The notes under the pieces are model-generated. The model searched no databases. It was not told the origin of the DNA and was given only the letters and a program-made list of their open reading frames with translations. Shown piece by piece: positions 1-5,949 of a stretch of 18,942 nucleotides of DNA. Numbering within the stretch: position 1 is the first letter of the stretch; every line of letters begins with the position of its first letter. The position numbers and the translations under genes were made by a program. The DNA comes from a bacterium (lineage in GTDB: Bacteria; AUK180): NCBI GenBank assembly GCA_021162505.1, contig JAGGYO010000291.1, positions 1 to 18,942 of the forward strand, given 5' to 3'.

Positions 1-336
1 ATATTTGATCTTATGAAAAATGATGAATTCACAACAGATATTAGCAGAAGAGATGAATTTTTAAAGGGTGCCGATGCATTAATACTTTCCTCTACTACTA
101 TCTTTAACAGCACATTTATGGAAATTATTTCCAAAACAGTGAATTGTAGTATCTTTCTATTAGGACCTTCCACGAACTTAGACAAAAAAATGTTAGAATA
201 CAGGAATATAAAAGCTCTATTCGGAGGTAGATTCGCTCCCAGTGATTCAAGAGTTATGGAAGTAATCGCAAAGAATGGCGGCACGAGGGATTTCCTTCCT
301 TTTATGGAAAAATTCGCTTTACTTAAAAATATTTAA
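1..336 (+). CDS. DUF364 (putative heavy-metal chelation) domain protein, 3' end only
   Basis: The reading frame is open from the first base of the window and stops at TAA 334-336, so only about 111 C-terminal residues are present and the real start lies to the left. The visible part has the Rossmann-like pattern of the DUF364/PF04016 C-terminal domain: a strand ending in a 'GADALILSSTT' turn, a 'FMEII' helix, then 'IFLLGPSTNL' and a late 'VMEVIAKNGG' segment. Family members are annotated as putative heavy-metal-chelation proteins; their reaction is not established and nothing here defines it. A separate promoter follows at 344-371, so it need not be co-transcribed with the next gene. Family assignment is from remembered motif pattern only. 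Confidence 0.65.
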   Translation: MFDLMKNDEFTTDISRRDEFLKGADALILSSTTIFNSTFMEIISKTVNCSIFLLGPSTNLDKKMLEYRNIKALFGGRFAPSDSRVMEVIAKNGGTRDFLPFMEKFALLKNI

Positions 337-343
337 AAAATAC

Positions 344-371
344 TTGATTTTAAAGTTTAAAATGGTATCAT
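344..371 (+). promoter_or_regulatory. Promoter of the cDPGS-ferredoxin operon
   Basis: TTGATT at 344-349, a 16-base spacer and TATCAT at 366-371, preceded by TGG (an extended -10). Transcription would begin near 378, leaving a leader of about 22 bases that holds the GGAGG site at 387-391. Inferred from consensus match. Confidence 0.55.
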
Positions 372-399
372 ATAAGAAATTTATTCGGAGGTATTGCGT

Positions 400-1716
400 A
401 TGAAAAAAAGAAGCGTGATCATCATGGGAGCTGCCGGAAGGGACTTCCATAATTTCAACACATTTTTTAGGGCAAATGAGGATTTCAATGTTGTATGTTT
501 TACAGCAACTCAAATACCCGACATTGCAGGTAGAAAGTATCCCGTAGAACTTTCAGGCGAATTATATCCAAATGGGATTCCAATATATGATGAAAACGAT
601 CTGGTAAAACTTATCAAAGAACATAATATTGATGAAGTTTACTTTTCTTATTCGGATATTAAACACATAAATCTAATGCATAAGGCATCATTGGTCCAAG
701 CAGCAGGTGCTTCCTTTATGCTTCTTGGGAGAAATGATACTGAGATCAAATGTAATAAACCCTTGATTTCGGTATTGGCAGTTAGGACAGGTTGTGGTAA
801 ATCCCAAACAACAAGAAGGATAGTTGAAATACTGAGTAATGCAGGTAAAAAGGTTGTAGTCATTAGACATCCTATGCCTTATGGCGACTTGGCAAAACAA
901 ATTACACAACGATTTGAAAATTATTCTGATCTTGATAAACATGAATGTACTATTGAAGAAAGAGAAGAATACGAACCACATATAGACAAGGGAGTTATTG
1001 TTTATGCAGGTGTTGATTATGAGAAAATAATCAGACAAGCAGAGCAAGAAGCTGATATAGTTCTATGGGATGGCGGTAATAACGATTTTAGTTTTTATAA
1101 ATCCGATATTACCTTTACCGTAGCAGATCCACTAAGACCGGGTCATGAAATGCTTTATTATCCTGGCGAAACGAATTTCAGATTAGCCGACTATATTATT
1201 ATCAATAAAGAAGATTCTGCAAGACAGGAAGATATTGACCTTATAGTTGAACATGCAAAGGAAGTGAATCCGAAAGCAGGCATCATTCATGCTAATTCAC
1301 CTGTTAAAGTTGATGATCCCGAAGCAATTAAAGGTAAAAAAGTCCTTGTTGTTGAAGATGGTCCTACACTCACTCATGGAGAGATGAAATATGGTGCCGG
1401 GTATGTTGCAGCTGAGAAATACGGTGCCGGCGAAATTATTGATCCGAGACTATATGCTGTCGAATCAATTAAAGCAACTTATGAAAAATATAATCACCTT
1501 GAAAAAATATTACCTGCAATGGGATATGGCGAGAAACAGATGAAAGATCTTGAAAAGACCATTGATAATGCAGAATGTGATATTGTTTTAGGTGCTACAC
1601 CAATTGATCTTAAAAGAGTTGTAGATATAAAGAAGCCTTATATTCGAGTATATTATGACTTGGAAGAAAAAGGAACATCTTTAGAAGATATTTTGAAAGA
1701 TAAGTTTAATTTATAA
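400..1716 (+). CDS. Cyclic 2,3-diphosphoglycerate synthetase-like P-loop protein
   Basis: A 438-residue protein resembling the cDPGS family first described in methanogens, which cyclises 2,3-diphosphoglycerate with ATP; bacterial homologues are common and mostly uncharacterised. The N-terminal third (about 1-125) is a Rossmann-like domain beginning 'SVIIMGAAGRDFHNFN'. A P-loop with 'AVRTGCGKSQTTRR' follows (core residues 130-135), with downstream 'VLWDGGNNDFSFYKSD' and 'DYIIINKEDSA' segments typical of the G3E/SIMIBI-like nucleotide-binding fold. The C-terminal part has 'LVVEDGPTLTHGEMKYGAG', a family hallmark. ATG 400 is chosen over the in-frame TTG 394 because GGAGG at 387-391 gives 8-base spacing. 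Length matches the family (about 440-460). The stop at 1714-1716 lies 11 bases before the ferredoxin start, so the two are an operon. The bacterial substrate is uncertain. Confidence 0.82.
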   Translation: MKKRSVIIMGAAGRDFHNFNTFFRANEDFNVVCFTATQIPDIAGRKYPVELSGELYPNGIPIYDENDLVKLIKEHNIDEVYFSYSDIKHINLMHKASLVQAAGASFMLLGRNDTEIKCNKPLISVLAVRTGCGKSQTTRRIVEILSNAGKKVVVIRHPMPYGDLAKQITQRFENYSDLDKHECTIEEREEYEPHIDKGVIVYAGVDYEKIIRQAEQEADIVLWDGGNNDFSFYKSDITFTVADPLRPGHEMLYYPGETNFRLADYIIINKEDSARQEDIDLIVEHAKEVNPKAGIIHANSPVKVDDPEAIKGKKVLVVEDGPTLTHGEMKYGAGYVAAEKYGAGEIIDPRLYAVESIKATYEKYNHLEKILPAMGYGEKQMKDLEKTIDNAECDIVLGATPIDLKRVVDIKKPYIRVYYDLEEKGTSLEDILKDKFNL

Positions 1717-1727
1717 TGGAGGCAATA

Positions 1728-1901
1728 ATGATCAAACTCGACAAAGAAGCTTGTATTGGTTGTGCAGTTTGCGCAAGTATGTGTCCTGATGTATTTGAAA
1801 TTCAGGATGATGGCAAAGCCGGTCTTATCTCACAAGAAAATATTGATTGTGCAAAAGAAGCCGCTGAAGCCTGCCCAGTTAGTTGTATTACTGTAGACTA
1901 A
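1728..1901 (+). CDS. Small single-cluster [4Fe-4S] ferredoxin
   Basis: A 57-residue soluble electron carrier. Cysteines 9, 12 and 15 (CxxCxxC) and Cys49 (in 'ACP') fit the four ligands of one [4Fe-4S] cluster. Cys19 and Cys41 sit where Thermotoga-type ferredoxins have a disulfide, and Cys53 is an extra cysteine in the region that in two-cluster ferredoxins carries the second motif. The sequence between, 'PDVFEIQDDGKAG', is typical of the family. ATG 1728 is preferred over the in-frame ATG 1716, which overlaps the upstream stop, because GGAGG at 1718-1722 then has 5-base spacing. It is co-transcribed with the cDPGS-like gene and closed by the terminator at 1914-1942. The redox partner is unknown. 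Confidence 0.92.
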   Translation: MIKLDKEACIGCAVCASMCPDVFEIQDDGKAGLISQENIDCAKEAAEACPVSCITVD

Positions 1902-1913
1902 TTTTATTCGGTC

Positions 1914-1942
1914 AAAAGCCGGGCGTTTTGTCCGGCTTTTTT
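1914..1942 (+). terminator. Rho-independent terminator of the ferredoxin operon
   Basis: Perfect 9-bp stem: AAAAGCCGG at 1914-1922 pairs with CCGGCTTTT at 1932-1940, with a 9-base loop, and the T run continues to 1942. It lies 12 bases after the ferredoxin stop. Confidence 0.92.
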
Positions 1943-1951
1943 ATTCCAACC

Positions 1952-1979
1952 TTGATTATTTTTAAAAAAATTATATAAT
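1952..1979 (+). promoter_or_regulatory. Promoter of the tRNA-Pro/tRNA-Arg unit
   Basis: TTGATT at 1952-1957, a 16-base spacer and a perfect TATAAT at 1974-1979. The predicted start near 1986 is about 8 bases before the first tRNA. Inferred from consensus and position. Confidence 0.7.
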
Positions 1980-1993
1980 AAAGTTTCATAGAA

Positions 1994-2069
1994 CGGGGAG
2001 TGGCGCAGATGGCAGCGCGCATGGTTTGGGACCATGAGGCCGCGGGTTCGAGTCCCGCTTCCCCGACCA
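1994..2069 (+). tRNA. tRNA-Pro (anticodon UGG)
   Basis: Complete cloverleaf. Acceptor CGGGGAG at 1994-2000 pairs with TTCCCCG ending at 2065. The anticodon stem CATGG/CCATG encloses loop TTTGGGA (2025-2031) with anticodon TGG at 2027-2029. The T arm is CGGG-TTCGAGT-CCCG, the discriminator is A2066, and the 3' CCA is encoded at 2067-2069. It decodes CCN/CCA proline codons. Confidence 0.96.
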
Positions 2070-2082
2070 TTATTAAAAATAT

Positions 2083-2155
2083 GCATCCTTAGCTCAACGG
2101 ATAGAGCGTCGGACTTCGAATCCGCAGGTTGCAGGTTCGAATCCTGCAGGGTGCG
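2083..2155 (+). tRNA. tRNA-Arg (anticodon UCG)
   Basis: Acceptor GCATCCT at 2083-2089 pairs with AGGGTGC at 2148-2154 (one G-T pair); discriminator G2155. The D arm is GCTC/GAGC. The anticodon loop is CTTCGAA at 2114-2120 with TCG at 2116-2118, and the stem has one T-C mismatch at its base. The T arm is TGCAGG-TTCGAAT-CCTGCA. Unlike the tRNA-Pro 13 bases upstream, CCA is not encoded. Eight Ts at 2156-2163 follow directly and could terminate the transcript. Confidence 0.94.
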
Positions 2156-2167
2156 TTTTTTTTAAGT

Positions 2168-2218
2168 CAAAGGTCGAAGTAAAGAAAATATAAAAAAATG
2201 GAATAACCACTGAGCACT
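2168..2218 (+). repeat. Dispersed repeat A, copy 1
   Basis: About 50 bases that align with 12370-12418, ending in the shared core GGAATAACCACnGAGCACT. A third, shorter match lies at 12576-12590 and an inverted one at 2499-2516. Two copies 10 kb apart in unrelated intergenic regions show this is a genome-dispersed element, not chance. Confidence 0.8.
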
Positions 2219-2265
2219 CTGAGCATAGACAGGTTAAAGAGAAATTAATTCTTCATTTGTCTTCC

Positions 2266-2442
2266 GTCATCCAGAGTCACAAAGTGGCGTAGGGATCTCA
2301 TTTTTTCCCTGTCATTCCGTGCTTGACACGGAATCTATCTTTTGGCGTTTAACCCCGTATTTACAGGTCATTCCTGCGAAGGCAGGAATCCATTCATCCT
2401 TGTCATTATGAGCTTTTACAAAGTAAAAGCGTAATAATCTCA
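2266..2442 (+). repeat. Tandem group of four GTCAT-headed REP-like hairpins
   Basis: Four elements share the plan GTCATnC - arm - loop - arm - GnATC/AATCT. They begin at 2266 (decayed), 2311, 2367 and 2402. Element 2 has an 8-bp stem, ATTCCGTG (2314-2321) with CACGGAAT (2327-2334). Element 3 has an 8-bp stem, ATTCCTGC (2370-2377) with GCAGGAAT (2382-2389). Element 4 has GCTTTTAC with GTAAAAGC around AAA, flanked by ATTAT/ATAAT. The ends are conserved but the arms differ with compensating changes. A fifth copy starts at 2560. Confidence 0.8.
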
Positions 2443-2459
2443 TTATTCTTTATTCTCAG

Positions 2460-2507
2460 TGTGCTCCGCCTGCCTGTGCGTGTCCGCACGCAAACAGGTG
2501 TGCTCCG
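2460..2507. repeat. Hairpin flanked by a 9-bp direct duplication
   Basis: TGTGCTCCG occurs at 2460-2468 and again at 2499-2507. Between them lies a 30-base hairpin in which CCTGT/ACAGG and GCGTG/CACGC pair around TCCG. The duplicated bases belong to an inverted copy of repeat A, so the arrangement looks like a hairpin inserted into repeat A with target duplication. Confidence 0.65.
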
Positions 2508-2559
2508 TGGTAATTCAATTCTCTTTAATTCTTCATTCTTCATTCTTCATTTGTCTTCC

Positions 2560-2590
2560 GTCATCTTCGGACTTGACCCGGGAATTTGGA
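2560..2590 (+). repeat. Fifth GTCAT-headed element, degenerate
   Basis: Begins GTCATC and ends GGGAATTTGG with a weakly paired interior. It is preceded by the same TTCATTTGTCTTCC phrase as the first element, so the phrase and element travel together. Confidence 0.6.
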
Positions 2591-2640
2591 TACAATCGTA
2601 TTAAGTATAAAAAAAATAGAACAAATATACCTCAAAAAAT

Positions 2641-2669
2641 TTGACTTTTTAGGTCTTTTCAATTATAAA
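2641..2669 (+). promoter_or_regulatory. Promoter of the type III R-M operon
   Basis: TTGACT at 2641-2646, a 17-base spacer and TATAAA at 2664-2669. The start would be near 2676, leaving a leader of about 52 bases before mod. Inferred from consensus. Confidence 0.65.
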
Positions 2670-2727
2670 AAAATAATATTACGAGGCATGCGATTTGAAT
2701 GTATAAGATATTAAAGGAGTACGGATA

Positions 2728-4659
2728 ATGGACGGCAAATCATTGAGTATCAGTGAAGACAAATTAAATCAATTAAAGAATATTTTGCCAGAAGCATTTA
2801 CCGAAGATAAAATTGATTGGGAAAAATTGAAAGCAGCTCTCGGAGATAATATTGAATTTAAGAATGAAAGATATGTATTGAATTGGGCAGGCAAATCAGA
2901 TGCGTTCAGAGTCCTACAAGAACAGACGACGGCAACTCTTATTCCCAATAAAGAGGAATCAATTGATTTTGATGATACGGAAAATATCTTCATTGAAGGT
3001 GAAAATCTTGAAGTGTTGAAGGTTCTTCAAAAATCATATTACGGTAAGATAAAGATGATATATATTGATCCGCCGTATAATACGGGAAATGATTTCGTGT
3101 ATTCGGATAAATTTCAGGAAGACAGACGGGACTATGAAAAAAGAGCAGGCATTAAGGATGAGAATGGGTACCTAAAAAGAGAAGGATTGATAAAAAATAC
3201 AAAAGATAAAGGACATTATCACAGTAATTGGCTTTCAATGATTTATCCGAGATTATTTCTTGCAAGAAATTTACTTAGAGATGATGGCGTGATTTTTGTC
3301 TCAATTGGTCAAAACGAGATTGGTAATCTGCTTATATTATGTAATGAAATTTTTGGTGAAGAAAATAAAATTGGTATAATTACACGATTAATGAAAAAAG
3401 GTGGTAGTAAAGGGAAATACTTTTCTCCTAATACTGAATATATTTTGGTTTATTCTCGAAACATTGAGCAAGTAAAAGATTTTAGATTGTCACTTGAACG
3501 GGATTTTATAGATAAAATTTATACACAGATTGAAAAAGACGGAAATAATAAAGGCGAACGTTTTAGAGAAATGGGTTTATACCAAGCCGGTCTTGATATC
3601 CGTGCCAACCAACGATATTGGATTAAATGCCCAGATGGTACATATGTAATACCTCCAGGTCGTACTATTCCTCAAAAAGTATCAGAAGGCGAGCAAATAA
3701 AACCGGAAAAAGGAGATGGCGTTTGGCGTTGGACTTATGATCGTTACAAACAAGAATTTCTATTAAACAATATATCTTTTAAAGAAACAAAGACTTCTTC
3801 ATTACAGAACGGAAATAGCAAACAATCGAAGTGGAATATTTATACAAAAATATGGCTTAAAAATCGTATAAAGGAAGGTCGTGTTCCTGTTGATTATATT
3901 GATAAATTTGAAAATAGGATTAGCTCGAGAGAACTTAAAAAAATAAATATCCCTTTTGATTTTGCCAAACCATCAGAATTAATCAAGCATTTAATAAAAA
4001 TTAGTCAAATTAATGAAAATAACATCATTCTCGATTTTTTCGCAGGTTCCGGCACAACTGCCCACGCCGTTCTTGATTTGAACAAGGAAGACAGCGGGAA
4101 TCGTAAATTTATACTTGTTCAAATGCCGGAAAAAACTGACGAAATGAGTGAAGCTTACAAAGCAGGCTATAAAACCATTGCTGAGATTGGCAAAGAACGA
4201 ATTCGAAGAGTTATAAAGAAAATAAGAGAAGAAACTCCAAAGAAAGAACTAAAGAATTCGGATCTTGGCTTTAAGGTATTCAAGTTACGAGAATCCAATT
4301 TTAAGATATGGCGTTCAAATAATGTAAATGATGAAGAGACTCTCATCAAACTTATGGAAGATCATATTGATCCGGTAAAAGACGGTTCAAAAATAGAAAA
4401 TATACTTTACGAACTTTTATTGAAATCAGGCATTGAATTGACAACGAAAATTGAGAAAAAGAGCGGTTATTATTCGGCAAATAATAAGAAAATAATTTTT
4501 ATTTTGGAAAAAATTGATGAAAATATTATTCAGGATATTCTTTTGCAAAAACCGAAAAAGGTAATAACGCTTGACCGATTATTTAAAAATAATGACCAAT
4601 TAAAAACAAATACCGCATTGCAAATGAAAGATGCGGAAATAGATTTCGAGGTGGTGTAA
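2728..4659 (+). CDS. mod: Type III restriction-modification methyltransferase (Mod)
   Basis: A 643-residue DNA adenine-N6 methyltransferase that also supplies sequence recognition for the Mod2Res complex. The catalytic motif DPPYNTG is at residues 114-120 and the AdoMet-binding motif DFFAGSGTT at 436-444. This order (catalytic before FxGxG) is the beta class usual for type III Mod. The stretch of about residues 220-420 between them is the expected target-recognition domain, so the site cannot be predicted. The C-terminal 150 residues are a charged tail typical of the family. ATG 2728 has AAAGGAG 8 bases upstream. Both motifs are intact and length is normal (about 600-680), so it should be active. 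It is followed after 4 bases by a Fic gene rather than directly by res. Confidence 0.95.
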   Translation: MDGKSLSISEDKLNQLKNILPEAFTEDKIDWEKLKAALGDNIEFKNERYVLNWAGKSDAFRVLQEQTTATLIPNKEESIDFDDTENIFIEGENLEVLKVLQKSYYGKIKMIYIDPPYNTGNDFVYSDKFQEDRRDYEKRAGIKDENGYLKREGLIKNTKDKGHYHSNWLSMIYPRLFLARNLLRDDGVIFVSIGQNEIGNLLILCNEIFGEENKIGIITRLMKKGGSKGKYFSPNTEYILVYSRNIEQVKDFRLSLERDFIDKIYTQIEKDGNNKGERFREMGLYQAGLDIRANQRYWIKCPDGTYVIPPGRTIPQKVSEGEQIKPEKGDGVWRWTYDRYKQEFLLNNISFKETKTSSLQNGNSKQSKWNIYTKIWLKNRIKEGRVPVDYIDKFENRISSRELKKINIPFDFAKPSELIKHLIKISQINENNIILDFFAGSGTTAHAVLDLNKEDSGNRKFILVQMPEKTDEMSEAYKAGYKTIAEIGKERIRRVIKKIREETPKKELKNSDLGFKVFKLRESNFKIWRSNNVNDEETLIKLMEDHIDPVKDGSKIENILYELLLKSGIELTTKIEKKSGYYSANNKKIIFILEKIDENIIQDILLQKPKKVITLDRLFKNNDQLKTNTALQMKDAEIDFEVV

Positions 4660-4663
4660 TTAT

Positions 4664-5749
4664 ATGGAACCATTTATACCGGATAAATTACCTTTAAAAA
4701 ATATTGATTGGGAGAAATTCATTTCTTTGATTAGCGAAGCTAATCGGGAACTTGTAAAATTTGATTCATTGTTAAATAGTATTCCAGACCCAAATATATT
4801 GCTTTCTCCATTAATTACAAATGAAGCTGTTCTTTCTTCGAGAATAGAAGGAACACAAGCAACTCTTGAAGATATTTATAAATTTGAAGCTAATTCGAAA
4901 AATAAAGTAGAAAAATATGATGATATAATTGAAATTATTAATTATAGAAAAGCTATTATTACTGCAAGTAAAGAGCTAAAAAAAACTCCGTTAAGTGGTC
5001 GAATTGTCCGTAAAATTCATAAAATATTACTTTCGGGCGCGCGTGGGAAAAATAAAACTCCGGGTGAATTCAGGACCGGTATTGTTTATATCGGTAGGCT
5101 TGGAGCTGATATTGGAAACGCTAATTTTATCCCCCCAGAACCGCAATATATTAATGATCATTTTAGTAATTTAGAAAAGTATATTCATTTTAAAGAGAAA
5201 GATACTATTACGCAGTTAGGGATTGTTCATGCTCAGTTTGAGATTATTCATCCGTTTTGGGATGGTAATGGCAGGACCGGACGAATTCTTTTACCTCTTT
5301 TTCTTTATTATAAAAAAATTATTAATTCTCCTAATTTTTATCTGAGTGAATATTTTGAAAAAAACAGAGAAGCGTATAATGCAAACTTAAATAGTATATC
5401 TGAAACAGGTAAATGGGAAAATTGGATAGAGTTTTTTCTAAAAGCCGTAATAACACAATCTTCAAAAAATAGAAAAAAAGTTGAGGAAATTTTAACTCTA
5501 CATAGAAAAGTACTTGATGAAGTTCAAAATATAATACATTCGCAATATACGCATAAAGTGGTAGAGTTTATATTTTCAAATCCTTGGTTTGATACAGCAA
5601 AGTTCAAAAAGCAAACGGGAATACCTAAATCAAATGCAGCAAGAATTTTACGATTATTAGAAAAAGATATTTTGAAATTGGTTGAAAAAGGTAAAGGCCA
5701 GCGACCTTCATTATATGATTTTCCAGAATTAATAGAAATTATTAAATGA
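4664..5749 (+). CDS. Fic family protein with N-terminal inhibitory motif (class II)
   Basis: A 361-residue protein of the Fic family, which transfers AMP (or other phosphoryl groups) from nucleotides to target proteins. The catalytic motif HPFWDGNGRTGR is complete at residues 196-207, including His196, Asp200, Asn202 and both arginines. The inhibitory motif SxxxEG is at 58-63 (Glu62), preceding the Fic core, which makes it a self-inhibited class II enzyme. The N-terminus matches the Fic_N extension. About residues 290-345 look like a winged helix ('FKKQTGIPKSNAARILRLLEKD'), suggesting DNA binding. The start ATG 4664 has GAGGTGG 9 bases upstream inside the end of mod, so translation is probably coupled. 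Its place between mod and res suggests a regulatory or accessory role in the R-M system; the target is unknown. Confidence 0.93.
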   Translation: MEPFIPDKLPLKNIDWEKFISLISEANRELVKFDSLLNSIPDPNILLSPLITNEAVLSSRIEGTQATLEDIYKFEANSKNKVEKYDDIIEIINYRKAIITASKELKKTPLSGRIVRKIHKILLSGARGKNKTPGEFRTGIVYIGRLGADIGNANFIPPEPQYINDHFSNLEKYIHFKEKDTITQLGIVHAQFEIIHPFWDGNGRTGRILLPLFLYYKKIINSPNFYLSEYFEKNREAYNANLNSISETGKWENWIEFFLKAVITQSSKNRKKVEEILTLHRKVLDEVQNIIHSQYTHKVVEFIFSNPWFDTAKFKKQTGIPKSNAARILRLLEKDILKLVEKGKGQRPSLYDFPELIEIIK

Positions 5750-5949
5750 ATATTTTTTTTGTGTTCAATATATTACCCGCAAAACTATTTGCGTCCCATA
5801 TTACTCGTTATATTGTACGCAGAATATTTAGCTTCCCACGGAATGAACAGAAAAAAACATATTACCTCAGGTTTATTCATTTCACGATTTGCTCAAAGCA
5901 TTTTATTGCTAGTAGGGTTTACAAGTTGTTATCGGGAGTTTACAATTGA
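5746..5949 (+). CDS. Possible 67-residue basic ORF filling the fic-res gap
   Basis: No family recognised. The ORF starts with ATG 5746, overlapping the fic stop as ATGA, and ends with TGA 5947-5949, overlapping the TTG start of res as TTGA. Both junctions are thus the 4-base overlaps typical of coupled genes. The product would be basic and rich in Phe, Ile, Tyr and Arg, with a hydrophobic first 20 residues. Against it: there is no ribosome-binding site of its own beyond the end of fic, a second frame (5759-5962) is also open across the gap, and the plus strand here is pyrimidine-rich, unlike the purine-rich genes around it. It may be a decayed insert or untranslated spacer. Confidence 0.25.
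   Translation: MNIFFVFNILPAKLFASHITRYIVRRIFSFPRNEQKKTYYLRFIHFTICSKHFIASRVYKLLSGVYN

Larger units (their letters stand above)
2164..2640. repeat. Gene-free mosaic of short dispersed repeats 3' of the tRNAs
   Basis: No credible gene is seen here; the one 61-codon open frame runs straight through hairpins and repeats. The region holds copies of at least four repeat types that recur elsewhere in the window: an 'AGTCAAAGGTCGAAGT' type (2165-2180), a 'GGAATAACCACTGAGCACT' type (2200-2218), a 'TTCATTTGTCTTCCGTCATC' direct repeat (2252-2271 and 2546-2565), and GTCAT-headed hairpins. Such mosaics are usual decayed or REP-like intergenic material. Individual elements are listed separately. Confidence 0.8.

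Noticed and set aside
2266..2442. Possible CRISPR array from the regularly repeated GTCAT elements
   Set aside because: Unit lengths and interiors vary, the units are themselves hairpins, there are no constant repeats with unique spacers, and no cas gene is present.
2459..2644. 61-codon open frame in the repeat region
   Set aside because: It runs through inverted repeats and REP-like elements, has no ribosome-binding site and overlaps the -35 box of the mod promoter.
4664..5749. Fic protein as the toxin of a classical Fic/Phd-Doc toxin-antitoxin pair
   Set aside because: It is long, carries its own inhibitory motif in cis and has no small antitoxin gene beside it, so class II self-inhibition fits better.
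5778..5793. CGCAAA/TTTGCG hairpin after fic as a terminator
   Set aside because: Only a 6-bp stem with no T run after it; the T run at 5753-5760 lies before it.
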